Shown here piece after piece: positions 14,729-22,890 of a stretch of 32,436 nucleotides of DNA. This DNA is from Spirochaetales bacterium (lineage in GTDB: Bacteria > Spirochaetota > GWE2-31-10 > MWDO01). The notes beneath the pieces were generated by a model that ran no database searches, was not told where the DNA came from, and saw only the letters and a list, made by a program, of their open reading frames with translations. The position numbers and the translations under genes were made by a program. The stretch lies in the NCBI GenBank assembly GCA_017540815.1, contig JAFYAI010000073.1, positions 1 to 32,436 of the forward strand, given 5' to 3'. The first letter of the stretch is position 1. Every line of letters begins with the position of its first letter.

Positions 14729-16710
14729 TGAAGAGTAAAATCGGACTTCTTTCCTTAATAATAGCAGTCTTATCATTTATGACGCTCTTGTGCTGCACGA
14801 ATGCTGTTATACATCCATCGTATTCTGTTATAAGCGGCATCGTCACTCCGGAGTCTTACTACTCCAAGAGTACTTTTATTGATAAAGACACAGTAGGATC
14901 GGTTTTTGAGAATAACAGCCTCGACTATTGGCTCATCGGAACTAATCAGAATAATAAAGAAATGTCATCATTCCGTGAAAATCTGCGAAGCATCAACAAA
15001 CGGCTCAAAAACTTCCACATTACCGAGATGCCGATCGCTATGGAGAATGACATTTCGTCATCCGTGCCAATGATCTGGACAAATAATGGCAATACATCTT
15101 CTATCCCGCCTCTGTTCCGTGAAACTGACCGCAGCATTCTATATGAGACATTTCGCATCAAATACGATGGAGCACTCGTCAGTAATTTTGATGACTATAT
15201 TGCATTGCTCGACAGCGGATATATTATCGCACCGATACCGTGTGTGGAGATAATCGGACCGGAATGGAATATTAACAATGGGCTTAGGATGAATTTGATT
15301 ATCAAACAGGATAGCAAGAATCAAATTCTTGATGCACTTGCAAACCGCCGTATATTTATTTCATCAGGTGATGATATTAATATGACATTCTCGATTAATG
15401 ACAACAAAATCGGCTCGATCATCAAATCTTACGACGGGTTAAATATTCAATACCGCGTCACTAATCATGATGCGAAGATCAAAGCAGTCGAAGTCATATC
15501 AAACAACGGTGAGATTGTTTTTGCACAGCATGACATTGATGAGAATGACAAAGCCGGCAAGTTTCAGCTGTCCAATATCAATGATTTTGCGTATTTCTAT
15601 CTGAAGAGTTACTTTGAGAATGGTGAAACTGCATTCACCGCACCGATATGGACGATCCGCGATAAGAAAGTCATTATTAACGATCTCTCTAACAGACCAA
15701 CAGTTGCGGAGTCCAACAATTACGGTTCGACTGTAACATTTACTGCGGAAAATATTGCAAATGAGCATTTGCCTGACATTACATGGTCAATAATCGACTC
15801 CAATCAGAACATTCTGCAGAATGGACAGATTACACTGCGTAAACGAGAGAAAAAAATAATCACAACCGAACTGTCATTCGATACTCCGCCTGAGAACATC
15901 ACAATAACAGTGACGAAAGATGACTATACATTCTCACAAACTGCGAAACTGCACAGCAAAAAAGTCGGCAGGATTATCTTTGACGCATCGCATCACAATA
16001 TATTTCATCATGACTTTAACAAGGTTTGCCGTTATCTGAGAGAAGACAATCACATCGTTGAGATCTGGGACGATTATGAGCAATACTATGACTATGACAA
16101 TCTCTCACAGTATGATGTCATTGTCATTACTTCACCGAATAAAGTCTATGAGCTCATCGACTCTGATATGAAATTCTTCGGACGGCTCAACAAATTTGTA
16201 TATAACGGCGGCAAAATTATCCTGGCCGGATACAATGACTCGTCCACTGCAATGCCGATTATATTTATGAATGAATGTCTGCGCGTTGTTTACTCGCGGA
16301 TGAAATTCTATGTGGACTCCAAATACAATCTGTCAGCGATTGCAGATGATGAGAATAATTTCGGCAGAGATAAAAATATGCCAATATTCACCGGTCTTTA
16401 TCCGCTGGGGGATCACAGCATTTCTCAGATATATCTGAAAAATCCGATTGAATTTCGTTCCGGCAGTGCAGTTCCGCCTACGAAGATGTATGGTGTCCGC
16501 AATCTCATTGCGATTAACAACACGACATCTGTAAACGGGCGTATCCCCAAATATACAGGCAACTACACCGCTGCGATTGAACACGGCTTTGGCTTCGGCA
16601 AAGTTGTCCTGCTGTCAGGGATTAACTTCTCTGATTATGATATTGACAATCTCGACAATAAAAAATGGTTTATAGCCTTGGTCAATAACCTTATTTCCGG
16701 CGAAGAGTAA
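14728..16710 (+). CDS. large envelope protein with possible degenerate PHP-like region
   Basis: A 660-residue exported protein with an N-terminal hydrophobic segment ending in LLCCTNA, either a lipobox or a signal-peptidase I site. The N-terminal third resembles the CehA/McbA type of PHP domain in layout: NNSLDYWLIGTNQNN where active proteins have a TDH motif, and DALANRRIFISSGDDINMTFSIND like the usual AL-NGR-F-S-GP end with a following beta domain. The metal-binding histidines are not seen, so it should not be active. The C-terminal part (VGRIIFDASHHNIFHHDF to FGFGKVVLLSGINFS) looks like a DUF4350/GATase1-like fold. It follows pulA with a 1-base overlap. Family assignment is tentative. Confidence 0.55.
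   Translation: MKSKIGLLSLIIAVLSFMTLLCCTNAVIHPSYSVISGIVTPESYYSKSTFIDKDTVGSVFENNSLDYWLIGTNQNNKEMSSFRENLRSINKRLKNFHITEMPIAMENDISSSVPMIWTNNGNTSSIPPLFRETDRSILYETFRIKYDGALVSNFDDYIALLDSGYIIAPIPCVEIIGPEWNINNGLRMNLIIKQDSKNQILDALANRRIFISSGDDINMTFSINDNKIGSIIKSYDGLNIQYRVTNHDAKIKAVEVISNNGEIVFAQHDIDENDKAGKFQLSNINDFAYFYLKSYFENGETAFTAPIWTIRDKKVIINDLSNRPTVAESNNYGSTVTFTAENIANEHLPDITWSIIDSNQNILQNGQITLRKREKKIITTELSFDTPPENITITVTKDDYTFSQTAKLHSKKVGRIIFDASHHNIFHHDFNKVCRYLREDNHIVEIWDDYEQYYDYDNLSQYDVIVITSPNKVYELIDSDMKFFGRLNKFVYNGGKIILAGYNDSSTAMPIIFMNECLRVVYSRMKFYVDSKYNLSAIADDENNFGRDKNMPIFTGLYPLGDHSISQIYLKNPIEFRSGSAVPPTKMYGVRNLIAINNTTSVNGRIPKYTGNYTAAIEHGFGFGKVVLLSGINFSDYDIDNLDNKKWFIALVNNLISGEE
15361..15374. repeat. TCATCA-GG-TGATGA palindrome, copy 11
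   Basis: Inside the 660-residue protein gene, encoding SSGDD in IFISSGDDINM. Confidence 0.85.
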
Positions 16711-16738
16711 AATCAAAGAGTAAAATCAAGAGGTGCTT

Positions 16739-17437
16739 ATGAAAAGATTTGTTTCTGTAATAATGTGTATAATTATAATGATGGTATTTATTAGCTGCCC
16801 GTCGAATATACAGCAAAGTGCTTACTGTATCTACACGGTTAGCGGAGTCGTATATACTTCTGATGGTGAAACGCCGGTTAAGGATATTTTGCTTGAAGTA
16901 AGGAAATATAAAGTTGAAGAGAAAAATACGAATATCAGTATTATATTTCCATCAGCTGATGGAAATATAATCGCAGCATCAGCTGCTTATGCACGCGGTT
17001 CAGGTGAGGACTCATCAAGTTCATCAAGTGATGACAGTTCTTCAAGCGAAGACTCTTCAAGTTCATCAGGTGATGAAAGTTCTTCAAGTTCGTCAAGTGA
17101 AGCCGGTTCTTCAAGCAGTTCATCTTCATCGGAATCAGAAGACACAACAACTGACAAAAAATCATCAGCTGATGAAAATCCTGTCCTTGCCAGTTGTCTC
17201 TCAGCAGATGACGGGTCATATTCATTGACATTCAAAGCATATCTGTCTAAGGACAAAAATGCGGCAAACACAGATAACATATTCTATATATACGCTTCAA
17301 ATGACAGCAGTATAAGTCAGGCAGATAATTGTCATCGTGTGGAATTCACACAAGAAGGCATTTCAGCCGGTAATCCTTACGGATCATACCATTCACAATC
17401 AGCAAAATGCGAATACAATATTAAATTAATTTATTAA
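16739..17437 (+). CDS. Ser/Asp-rich lipoprotein
   Basis: A 232-residue predicted lipoprotein of unknown function. The signal peptide ends in VFISC, a good lipobox (Cys about residue 20). Residues about 30-55 (YTVSGVVYTSDGETPVKDILLEVRKY) look like the start of a carboxypeptidase-regulatory-like beta domain, which is then split by a 70-residue Ser/Asp/Glu linker (about 85-150), and the strand pattern resumes at DDGSYSLTFKAYL. So the linker seems to be inserted within the domain. Four TCATCA-type palindromes lie here, three of them in the linker. ATG 16739 is preferred to GTG 16733, which overlaps the AAGAGG Shine-Dalgarno sequence. It is the third gene of the pulA unit. Confidence 0.75.
   Translation: MKRFVSVIMCIIIMMVFISCPSNIQQSAYCIYTVSGVVYTSDGETPVKDILLEVRKYKVEEKNTNISIIFPSADGNIIAASAAYARGSGEDSSSSSSDDSSSSEDSSSSSGDESSSSSSSEAGSSSSSSSSESEDTTTDKKSSADENPVLASCLSADDGSYSLTFKAYLSKDKNAANTDNIFYIYASNDSSISQADNCHRVEFTQEGISAGNPYGSYHSQSAKCEYNIKLIY
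16949..16962. repeat. CCATCA-GC-TGATGG palindrome, variant copy 12
   Basis: Outermost base pair changed from T-A to C-G on both sides, so the symmetry is kept. The palindrome extends through TATATTTCC and GGAAATATA. Encodes PSADG in the Ser-rich lipoprotein. Confidence 0.75.
17021..17034. repeat. TCATCA-AG-TGATGA palindrome, copy 13
   Basis: In the serine linker, encoding SSSDD. This copy could have arisen from the repetitive serine codons alone. Confidence 0.5.
17063..17076. repeat. TCATCA-GG-TGATGA palindrome, copy 14
   Basis: In the serine linker, encoding SSGDE. Confidence 0.7.
17162..17175. repeat. TCATCA-GC-TGATGA palindrome, copy 15
   Basis: At the end of the serine linker, encoding SSADE in KKSSADENPV. 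Confidence 0.75.
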
Positions 17438-17470
17438 AACAAAAATCATCAGCTGATGATTTTTTGTTTT
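17436..17470 (+). terminator. terminator built on a TCATCA-GC-TGATGA palindrome (copy 16)
   Basis: The palindrome core is 17446-17459. It is extended by AAAACAAAAA on the left and TTTTTTGTTTT on the right, with one bulged T, directly after the lipoprotein stop. A long stem followed by T runs makes it a likely intrinsic terminator for the pulA unit. Confidence 0.65.
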
Positions 17471-17509
17471 TAATAATTTACAAAAATTCATCAAATTTGC
17501 AAATTCTAC

Positions 17510-17549
17510 TTGAATTTTTCCTCATAAACTAATATACTATAATAGTATA
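17510..17549 (+). promoter_or_regulatory. TRAP locus promoter with overlapping inverted repeat
   Basis: TTGAAT (17510-17515), 17-bp spacer, TATACT (17533-17538). An exact inverted repeat, TATACTAT (17533-17540) and ATAGTATA (17542-17549) around one A, covers the -10 box and the start region, where a repressor could bind. Low-complexity AT sequence is a caveat. Confidence 0.5.
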
Positions 17550-17570
17550 AATTTTTCTTACGAGGATTAT

Positions 17571-18458
17571 ATGAAAAAATCGATTTCACTTTCGCTGACA
17601 GCGTTAATGATGAGTATAATGCTGTCACTGACATCCTGCTCCTCAATGATGGGGTCTCTGACTGACTCTATGACGAAATCTCTGTTCGGTCAGAAGGATA
17701 TTCAGCTGCTTGAAGACGGCGGTCCGGCATTTCTGCTGATTATCGAAGCATTAGCCGACAGAGATCCTAAGAATAAAGATATGCTTATCGCTGCGATGCA
17801 GGCATTCTCAGCCTACTCCACAGCATTTGTCGATGACAAGGAACGCGGAGCGATCTTCCTGCAGAAGTCCAAGAATTGGGCGATGGCATGCCTGATGAAC
17901 TATCCGAATTTCGCCAAATATAACAATTCGACAGATAAAGATATAAAGGATGCCGCACTTGACAAGTTTATCGCCGGCATTAAGAAGAAAGATGTGCCTT
18001 ATGTATTCTGGTCTGCGTATTCGTGGGCATTGTGGATAATGGCTAATCTTGACTCAATGGAAGCATTCATCGATCTGCCGGTCGCTAAGCGGATCATCGA
18101 GCGAGTCGGCGAAGTTGACGGCGACTTCTACTACGGAGCTCCGCACCTGTTCCTCGGCGTTTACTATGCGTCATATCCTGAGAATTTCGGCGGTGATATG
18201 AATAGAGCTAAATCAGAGTTTGACTACGCTCTGAACTTGGCAGGCGACAAGATGCTTACCTCTAAGCTGCTCTATGCCAACACATATCTGAAAACTAAAG
18301 GCGATAAAGAAGCATACAGACAGATAATGGAAGATATTATCTCGGCTGATGTCAATCAATATGCCGATACCCGCCTGCTTAATGTCATCACTCAGCAGAA
18401 TGCAGAAAAAATGCTCGATAACATTGACGAAACATTTATGATGTTTGATTTTGATTAA
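17571..18458 (+). CDS. TRAP transporter T-component lipoprotein (TatT-like)
   Basis: A 295-residue predicted lipoprotein (signal peptide ending LSLTSC, Cys about 23). The body is all-helical with TPR-like pairs such as AYRQIMEDIISADVNQYADTRLLNVITQQNAEKMLDNIDE, and GAPHLFLGVYYASYPENFGGDMNRAKSEF is the signature stretch of the TRAP T-component family described in Treponema pallidum (TatT), where the protein forms a trimer with pores that may pass ligand to the binding protein TatP. It stands directly before the dctP-like gene with an 18-base gap, as in treponemes. It is probably anchored at the periplasmic face of a membrane. The SD sequence is GAGG before ATG 17571. Confidence 0.85.
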   Translation: MKKSISLSLTALMMSIMLSLTSCSSMMGSLTDSMTKSLFGQKDIQLLEDGGPAFLLIIEALADRDPKNKDMLIAAMQAFSAYSTAFVDDKERGAIFLQKSKNWAMACLMNYPNFAKYNNSTDKDIKDAALDKFIAGIKKKDVPYVFWSAYSWALWIMANLDSMEAFIDLPVAKRIIERVGEVDGDFYYGAPHLFLGVYYASYPENFGGDMNRAKSEFDYALNLAGDKMLTSKLLYANTYLKTKGDKEAYRQIMEDIISADVNQYADTRLLNVITQQNAEKMLDNIDETFMMFDFD

Positions 18459-18476
18459 TTATTTTAGGAGAATTCC

Positions 18477-19499
18477 ATGAAACATATTAGATTAACACTT
18501 ACAATCCTTACTTTGCTTGCTTTCTCGGCAGTATCGGCATTCGCAGCGAAGTATAATTTCCTCATTGCAACTGATGCTCCTGCCGGCAGTTCGTGGGTCA
18601 AAGCTATGGAAGAGATAAGCCTCAAAATGCAGAAAAAATTCGGCAAGGACTCTGTTGAGATCAAAGTCTTCGCCGGCGGCACGATGCGCGATAACAGTGC
18701 AGTTATAAAGAAAATCAAAATGAAACAACTCTCCGGTGCCGCACTCAGCAGCGGCGGTGCTCAGCTTATTTGCAAGGACTTCGGCATTCTCGGATTTCCG
18801 CGAATGTTTAGAACTTATGATGAGTATGACTACTTCATCGACAATATGGGCGGCTACTTCGAGAAAGAGTTCGAGAAGAACGGCTTTGTCCTGATGGGAT
18901 GGTCGGAAGTCGGATTTATCCAGATATTCTCCAAGAAGCCTATATCGAATGTTGAGGAACTTCGCAACGGCAAGCCTTTCATCCTTGAAGGTGACACTAT
19001 CACCAAAGCGTTATACGATGAGATCAAGATCAAGCCGGTTACCACAAGAATGGCAGACATTATGACTGATCTCAACACAGGCCGAATTGAAACAACATTC
19101 TGTGCACCTTATGCTCTTATTGCAACACAGTGGTTCACCAAAGTGTCATATATGACTAACTTCCCGATCACATTTATGCTCGGCACGATCGTCGTAGACA
19201 AGGATCTGTTCTACTCGATGCCTAAAGAATATCAGACCGAGATGAAGAGTCTCTTCAAAGAATACATGACCAAACTGACTAAACAGATGAGGAAAGACAA
19301 TGACTCTGCCAAGGAAAACCTCATTACAAAAGTCGGTATCAAACAGGTAGAAGTAGAACCGGGATCAGCGAAGATATTTGAAGATGTATGCGAGAAAGCA
19401 TCCGATAATCTGGTAAAAACAGAATATAATCGTGAGACTTACGAAACGATCAAAACTCTGCTCGATAACTATCGTGCAAAGAAAGGGACTAATGAATAA
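18477..19499 (+). CDS. TRAP transporter solute-binding protein, DctP family (TatP-like)
   Basis: A 340-residue periplasmic binding protein. A clear signal peptide ends around SAFA before AKYNFLIATDAPAGSSW. The fold signatures of the DctP family are present: KVFAGGTMRDNS, LSSGGAQLICKDFGILGFPRMF and RIETTFCAPYALIATQWF. In most DctP proteins an Arg in the G-KIRV segment binds the ligand carboxylate; here the segment reads NGKPFILEGDTI with no Arg, which fits the T. pallidum TatP idea of an unusual, perhaps hydrophobic ligand. SD AGGAG precedes ATG 18477. It is followed by a dctQ gene with an 8-base overlap but no dctM. Confidence 0.9.
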   Translation: MKHIRLTLTILTLLAFSAVSAFAAKYNFLIATDAPAGSSWVKAMEEISLKMQKKFGKDSVEIKVFAGGTMRDNSAVIKKIKMKQLSGAALSSGGAQLICKDFGILGFPRMFRTYDEYDYFIDNMGGYFEKEFEKNGFVLMGWSEVGFIQIFSKKPISNVEELRNGKPFILEGDTITKALYDEIKIKPVTTRMADIMTDLNTGRIETTFCAPYALIATQWFTKVSYMTNFPITFMLGTIVVDKDLFYSMPKEYQTEMKSLFKEYMTKLTKQMRKDNDSAKENLITKVGIKQVEVEPGSAKIFEDVCEKASDNLVKTEYNRETYETIKTLLDNYRAKKGTNE

Positions 19500-20052
19500 G
19501 GAACTAATGACTAAAAAAACTATATCATTAAGCAAAATAACACAAAAGATCGAGGACTCCATACTGATTGTCCTTACAGCAGCATTAGTTATCTTCGCTA
19601 TTCTGCAGTTAGTCTTATCGCTTGTCGGTATGGGCATCACATGGTTTGACTCACTGCTGAAGTATCTCGTTCTTTGGATAGGTATGTTCGCTGCCAGTGT
19701 AGCAACAACCAACCGCAAGCATATCAAGATCGACATTGTTGGGCATTGGACGAAAGGCCGGATTAAGACAGCACTTAACCTTGCGATTAACTTCTTCGCA
19801 GCAGTTATCTGCATAACACTGTTCATCCTGTCGATCATATACATCGTCACGATAGAGTACCCGTCAACCGATCCGGCTCCGTTTCTTAACATTCCGAGAT
19901 GGGTACTGATACTGTGCATCCCGATTTCATTCTGTCTTATGTCGATAAAATTCTCGATATACTCAGTGACAGGTATTCGCAGTCTTGTCAGGAATGAAGA
20001 ATATCCGAAAGAAGCACAATTAAATGAAACACAATTAAGCGAAGCAAAATAA
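19492..20052 (+). CDS. TRAP transporter small membrane subunit, DctQ family
   Basis: A 186-residue membrane protein with four predicted helices (about 21-43, 52-70, 92-118, 132-152 in approximate terms) and the family motif LLKYLVLWIGMFAASVATTNRKHIKIDIV. In known systems DctQ joins DctM to form the transport channel. Two starts are possible: ATG 19492, overlapping the dctP stop, and ATG 19507, each preceded by a good AAGG-type Shine-Dalgarno sequence because the sequence GACTAATGA is nearly duplicated. I give 19492. After the stop a terminator follows and no DctM gene is present, so the transporter must use a DctM encoded elsewhere or be incomplete. Confidence 0.85.
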   Translation: MNKELMTKKTISLSKITQKIEDSILIVLTAALVIFAILQLVLSLVGMGITWFDSLLKYLVLWIGMFAASVATTNRKHIKIDIVGHWTKGRIKTALNLAINFFAAVICITLFILSIIYIVTIEYPSTDPAPFLNIPRWVLILCIPISFCLMSIKFSIYSVTGIRSLVRNEEYPKEAQLNETQLSEAK

Positions 20053-20087
20053 AATAAATGGGGCGATAAGCCCCTTTATTTTATTTT
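20046..20087. terminator. bidirectional terminator between dctQ and nadD
   Basis: GGGGC and GCCCC (20060-20074) with a GATAA loop, extended by AAAATAAAATAAA and TTTATTTTATTTT with one bulged T. Both stop codons lie inside the arms. Confidence 0.85.
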
Positions 20088-20665
20088 GCATACAGATTAT
20101 TCTCTGCGATATATCCCGCAACTGAACTTGGCACCAGACCATCAATCGACTCTCCATTCTTAATGCGGTCACGGATCTGAGACGAGCTGACTTCGATAAT
20201 AGGATTATCGATATAAGTGATCGGATAAGGCAGCTGAGGTCTGATAGACTCACGGGTAAGGCATACAAAATGAGCAAGACTGCATAAAGCATCTATCTCT
20301 TTCCACTTCGGCAGTCCCGGCAGCAGATCATCTCCTATGACAACATCAATGACGGTCTCATTGTCACCATATCTCAGCAACTCACGCACGGTATCTACCG
20401 TATAACTGCTGCCGCCTCTCTTAATCTCCATATCGCTTACAATCGCATTGGGGATAACGGCTGCCGCAAGTCTGCTCATCTGCAGCCTGTGTCTGCCGTC
20501 TATTATTGCAGATGAGTCCTTATGAACCGGTATGCTTACCGGCATAAAGATGAAATAATCATAATGGAACACAGACTGCAGATATTCGGCGGTCTGAATG
20601 TGTCCAATATGAATAGGATTAAACGAACCGCCGAACAGAGCGACTGTCTTATGTGAAAAAGTCAT
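20081..20665 (-). CDS. nadD: nicotinate-nucleotide adenylyltransferase
   Basis: NadD adenylates nicotinate mononucleotide to deamido-NAD in NAD synthesis. The 194-residue protein shows GGSFNPIHIGH (the nucleotide-binding GxFxPxHxGH signature), MPVSIPVHK, GRHRLQMSRLA, VIGDDLL-GLPKWKEID and the C-terminal SSSQIRDRI, which matches the ISSTxIR motif. Length is normal. ATG 20665 has GGGAG seven bases before it. A hairpin terminator lies between it and the upstream HAMP gene, and no convincing separate promoter is seen, so it may depend on read-through. Confidence 0.95.
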   Translation of the reverse strand: MTFSHKTVALFGGSFNPIHIGHIQTAEYLQSVFHYDYFIFMPVSIPVHKDSSAIIDGRHRLQMSRLAAAVIPNAIVSDMEIKRGGSSYTVDTVRELLRYGDNETVIDVVIGDDLLPGLPKWKEIDALCSLAHFVCLTRESIRPQLPYPITYIDNPIIEVSSSQIRDRIKNGESIDGLVPSSVAGYIAENNLYAK

Positions 20666-20680
20666 ATTATTGCTCCCTAT

Positions 20681-20717
20681 AAAAAAACAGCGGCAACATC
20701 GTTACCGCTGTTTTTTT
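20681..20717. terminator. terminator between the HAMP gene and nadD
   Basis: CAGCGG-C-AAC (20688-20697) pairs with GTT-A-CCGCTG (20701-20710) around ATC with one mismatch, flanked by A7 and T7, so it can work in both directions. Confidence 0.8.
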
Positions 20718-20729
20718 ATAAAACCAAAC

Positions 20730-21473
20730 TTAACCAAAGATCTCATTAATCTTTTTAAGTACATCTTCTTTGTCAGCACCGTCTTTCACAAGACCTTTAA
20801 GCTCACTGACTTTCTCATGAGGGAAATCTGCTCCGAAGTCATTATTCTTGACTTTAATGCGGAAGTGCTCCAACTTCTCTACGATATTGAGGAAGAAGTC
20901 TCCCTGTCGTGCTCTGATCTTGAAGTCTAAGTCACCGCTGTTCATTCGGTCAAGCGATACTCTGATTCTATAGATAGGTCCTGCCATCTTATGCGAGAAG
21001 AACAGCGAATATACAGCAATGATCAGCATAATCGCAACACACAATACCAAAAGCGGCGGTATAACTACCGAGAACACATTAGTTCGGATCTCCTCTCCGC
21101 TGGCATACGAATGAAGAGCATTCTCATCATCGATAGCAACTATCTGATTCTTGTGATAATTCTCATTGCCTTTATTATCATATACATAGTATTTCACATT
21201 GCCTTTTTCATTAACTTTATAGACAATTATCTTTTCCTTATCATACAGATATTTGTAGTATCCGTCTTTTGTCTTATTAGACCGCTTTTGGATAACTACT
21301 ATCTCGTTAAGAATATTCTCGCCGTATAATGATCGATAGTAGAACCAGCCAACAGCCAATAAAAAGCAAACGGCAACCGTGCAGATAATAACCAGCAGAT
21401 ACTTAAATATAAATCCTAACTGGAACGGTTTGTCAATAAGATAATTTGTTCTTTTGTATTTATTCTTTCCCAC
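20730..21473 (-). CDS. membrane protein with a HAMP domain and no output domain
   Basis: A 247-residue membrane protein. It has one helix near residues 23-47 (LGFIFKYLLVIICTVAVCFLLAVGW), a periplasmic loop of about 90 residues, a second helix near 135-160, and a HAMP linker (SHKMAGPIYRIRVSLDRMNSGDLDFKIRARQGDFF). The chain ends about 50 residues later with a helical stretch, without methyl-accepting, kinase or cyclase domain. Such short HAMP proteins occur widely in spirochaetes; function is unknown, perhaps signal relay to a partner. Start GTG 21473 is chosen because GGAGG is five bases upstream and the upstream in-frame TTG has none. Confidence 0.75.
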   Translation of the reverse strand: MGKNKYKRTNYLIDKPFQLGFIFKYLLVIICTVAVCFLLAVGWFYYRSLYGENILNEIVVIQKRSNKTKDGYYKYLYDKEKIIVYKVNEKGNVKYYVYDNKGNENYHKNQIVAIDDENALHSYASGEEIRTNVFSVVIPPLLVLCVAIMLIIAVYSLFFSHKMAGPIYRIRVSLDRMNSGDLDFKIRARQGDFFLNIVEKLEHFRIKVKNNDFGADFPHEKVSELKGLVKDGADKEDVLKKINEIFG

Positions 21474-21526
21474 AAAAGCCTCCACCAATTCTTATAAAAA
21501 AATTATATTTCTCACTAACTATAATT

Positions 21527-21554
21527 ATTATAACAAAGGATAGAAAAAATGCAA
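21527..21554 (-). promoter_or_regulatory. promoter of the HAMP protein gene
   Basis: On the minus strand TTGCAT (21554-21549), 16-bp spacer, TATAAT (21532-21527). Confidence 0.6.
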
Positions 21555-21619
21555 CAAATTTTTACAAAAAATATTTTTTTTGTAAATTTAATATAATTTT
21601 TTCTCATCGCCTCAATCGC

Positions 21620-21650
21620 AAAAAAAATCTCTGCATTGTTTTGCAGAGAT
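21620..21650 (-). terminator. tRNA terminator
   Basis: On the minus strand ATCTCTGCA and TGCAGAGAT pair around six bases, followed by eight T; the stem begins right after the tRNA discriminator base. Confidence 0.85.
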
Positions 21651-21724
<74 letters not shown>

Positions 21725-21735
21725 GATTTATTGGT

Positions 21736-21764
21736 AATATACAATATTTTATTAAGAATGTCAA
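21736..21764 (-). promoter_or_regulatory. tRNA promoter
   Basis: On the minus strand TTGACA (21764-21759), 17-bp spacer, TATATT (21741-21736), 12 bases before the tRNA 5' end. Confidence 0.85.
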
Positions 21765-21778
21765 GAAAAAATATGGTA

Positions 21779-21819
21779 AAAATAGCAATAGCGAGTCTGC
21801 ATCACGCTGTTGCTGTTTT
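21779..21819. other. imperfect hairpin of unknown role
   Basis: AAAATAGCAATAGCG pairs with CGCTGTTGCTGTTTT, with two T-G wobbles, around an 11-base loop. It stands between the divergent tRNA and phoH promoters and no transcript is expected to end here. Confidence 0.4.
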
Positions 21820-21830
21820 GTAACTTTAAA

Positions 21831-21852
21831 ATTTTCATCAGGTGATGAAAAT
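21831..21852. repeat. TCATCA-GG-TGATGA palindrome, copy 17
   Basis: Arms of 10 bp, ten bases upstream of the phoH -35 box. It could be a binding site that affects that promoter, but the copies within genes argue against a dedicated operator. Confidence 0.8.
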
Positions 21853-21861
21853 CGTTTTTAT

Positions 21862-21890
21862 TTGACAAAATTAAAATAAATTTATATTAT
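21862..21890 (+). promoter_or_regulatory. promoter of phoH operon
   Basis: TTGACA (21862-21867), 17-bp spacer, TATTAT (21885-21890). The start should fall at or just before the ATG at 21898. Confidence 0.75.
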
Positions 21891-21897
21891 ATCAAAT

Positions 21898-22890
21898 ATG
21901 CAAAATATAAGCACTGAAAACAAATTTATTGTAGATGATGAAAAAATTCTAATAAGCATCGTCGGAATAAATGATAAAAATCTCCGCAGAATGGAGCGTA
22001 TCTCACAATGCAGTATTCGCTGCGAAGGCAATGAGATCTGTTTCAACGGCGAGGATTCATTTATAATAGAAAAAACTCTGTTCGCACTGAAAGAGATCGC
22101 CGCACAGGGCGGCAATATCTACGGCAACCTCATTGAGATTATCTACCGCACAGTCTCGAAGAATCTCGACATCGACATATCGGACATTATGACATCTAAT
22201 ATCGAGATCCCTAAGATGAAGCGCATCGTCAATCCGAGGAGTATCACGCAGGGATTATACATTCAGCAACTGCAGGAGAAAGACATCATCTTCGCTTACG
22301 GTCCGGCAGGCACAGGCAAAACTTACATAGCCATCGCCTACGCATTATCAGAACTCTTAAACAAACGCTACAATAAGATTATATTGACGCGGCCGGTCGT
22401 TGAAGCAGGAGAAAGCCTCGGATTCCTGCCGGGTGACTTCTCTCAGAAGATCAATCCTTACCTGATACCGCTGTTTGATGCGATAAACAGTTTGGTCAGT
22501 CAGGAGATACAGGTGAAACTCACCAATCAAAATCTCATTGAGATCGCTCCTCTGGCATATATGCGGGGACGAACATTCAGTGATGCGATAGTCATCCTCG
22601 ACGAAGCACAGAATACAACCAACACACAGATGAAGATGTTCCTGACTCGTCTCGGCGACAGAGGCAAACTCATAATATCCGGCGATATATCTCAGACTGA
22701 TCTGCCCCGCAAAGTATCAAGCGGGATGGCGACAGCACTGAAGATATTCGCCGGAGAAAACATTGAAGAGATAGGCATAGTTGAGTTCTGCGATGAAGAT
22801 GTCGTTCGTCATCCTGTAGTCCGCAAGATTATCAATGCCTACACGAAGTATGAGAAAAAGGAGAATGATGATGGCAAAGAAAAAGAATGA
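21898..22890 (+). CDS. phoH: PhoH-like ATPase
   Basis: A 330-residue PhoH/YbeZ-type P-loop ATPase, linked to RNA metabolism and ribosome quality control with YbeY. An N-terminal KH-like region (about 1-105) precedes the ATPase core: Walker A GPAGTGKT, TRPVVEAGESLGFLPGD, Walker B VILDEAQN, and the sensor region GDISQTDLP. Length is normal. There is no Shine-Dalgarno sequence before the ATG and the -10 box is seven bases away. The gene overlaps the next one by 20 bases and ybeY follows, the usual bacterial neighbourhood. Confidence 0.94.
   Translation: MQNISTENKFIVDDEKILISIVGINDKNLRRMERISQCSIRCEGNEICFNGEDSFIIEKTLFALKEIAAQGGNIYGNLIEIIYRTVSKNLDIDISDIMTSNIEIPKMKRIVNPRSITQGLYIQQLQEKDIIFAYGPAGTGKTYIAIAYALSELLNKRYNKIILTRPVVEAGESLGFLPGDFSQKINPYLIPLFDAINSLVSQEIQVKLTNQNLIEIAPLAYMRGRTFSDAIVILDEAQNTTNTQMKMFLTRLGDRGKLIISGDISQTDLPRKVSSGMATALKIFAGENIEEIGIVEFCDEDVVRHPVVRKIINAYTKYEKKENDDGKEKE

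Noticed and set aside
9863..17470. CRISPR array
   Set aside because: The palindromes are irregularly spaced, lie inside genes, and have no spacers of even length; no cas genes are present.
21779..21819. Small RNA gene or terminator between tRNA and phoH
   Set aside because: The hairpin has no clear promoter or T tract and no transcript is expected to enter it from either side.
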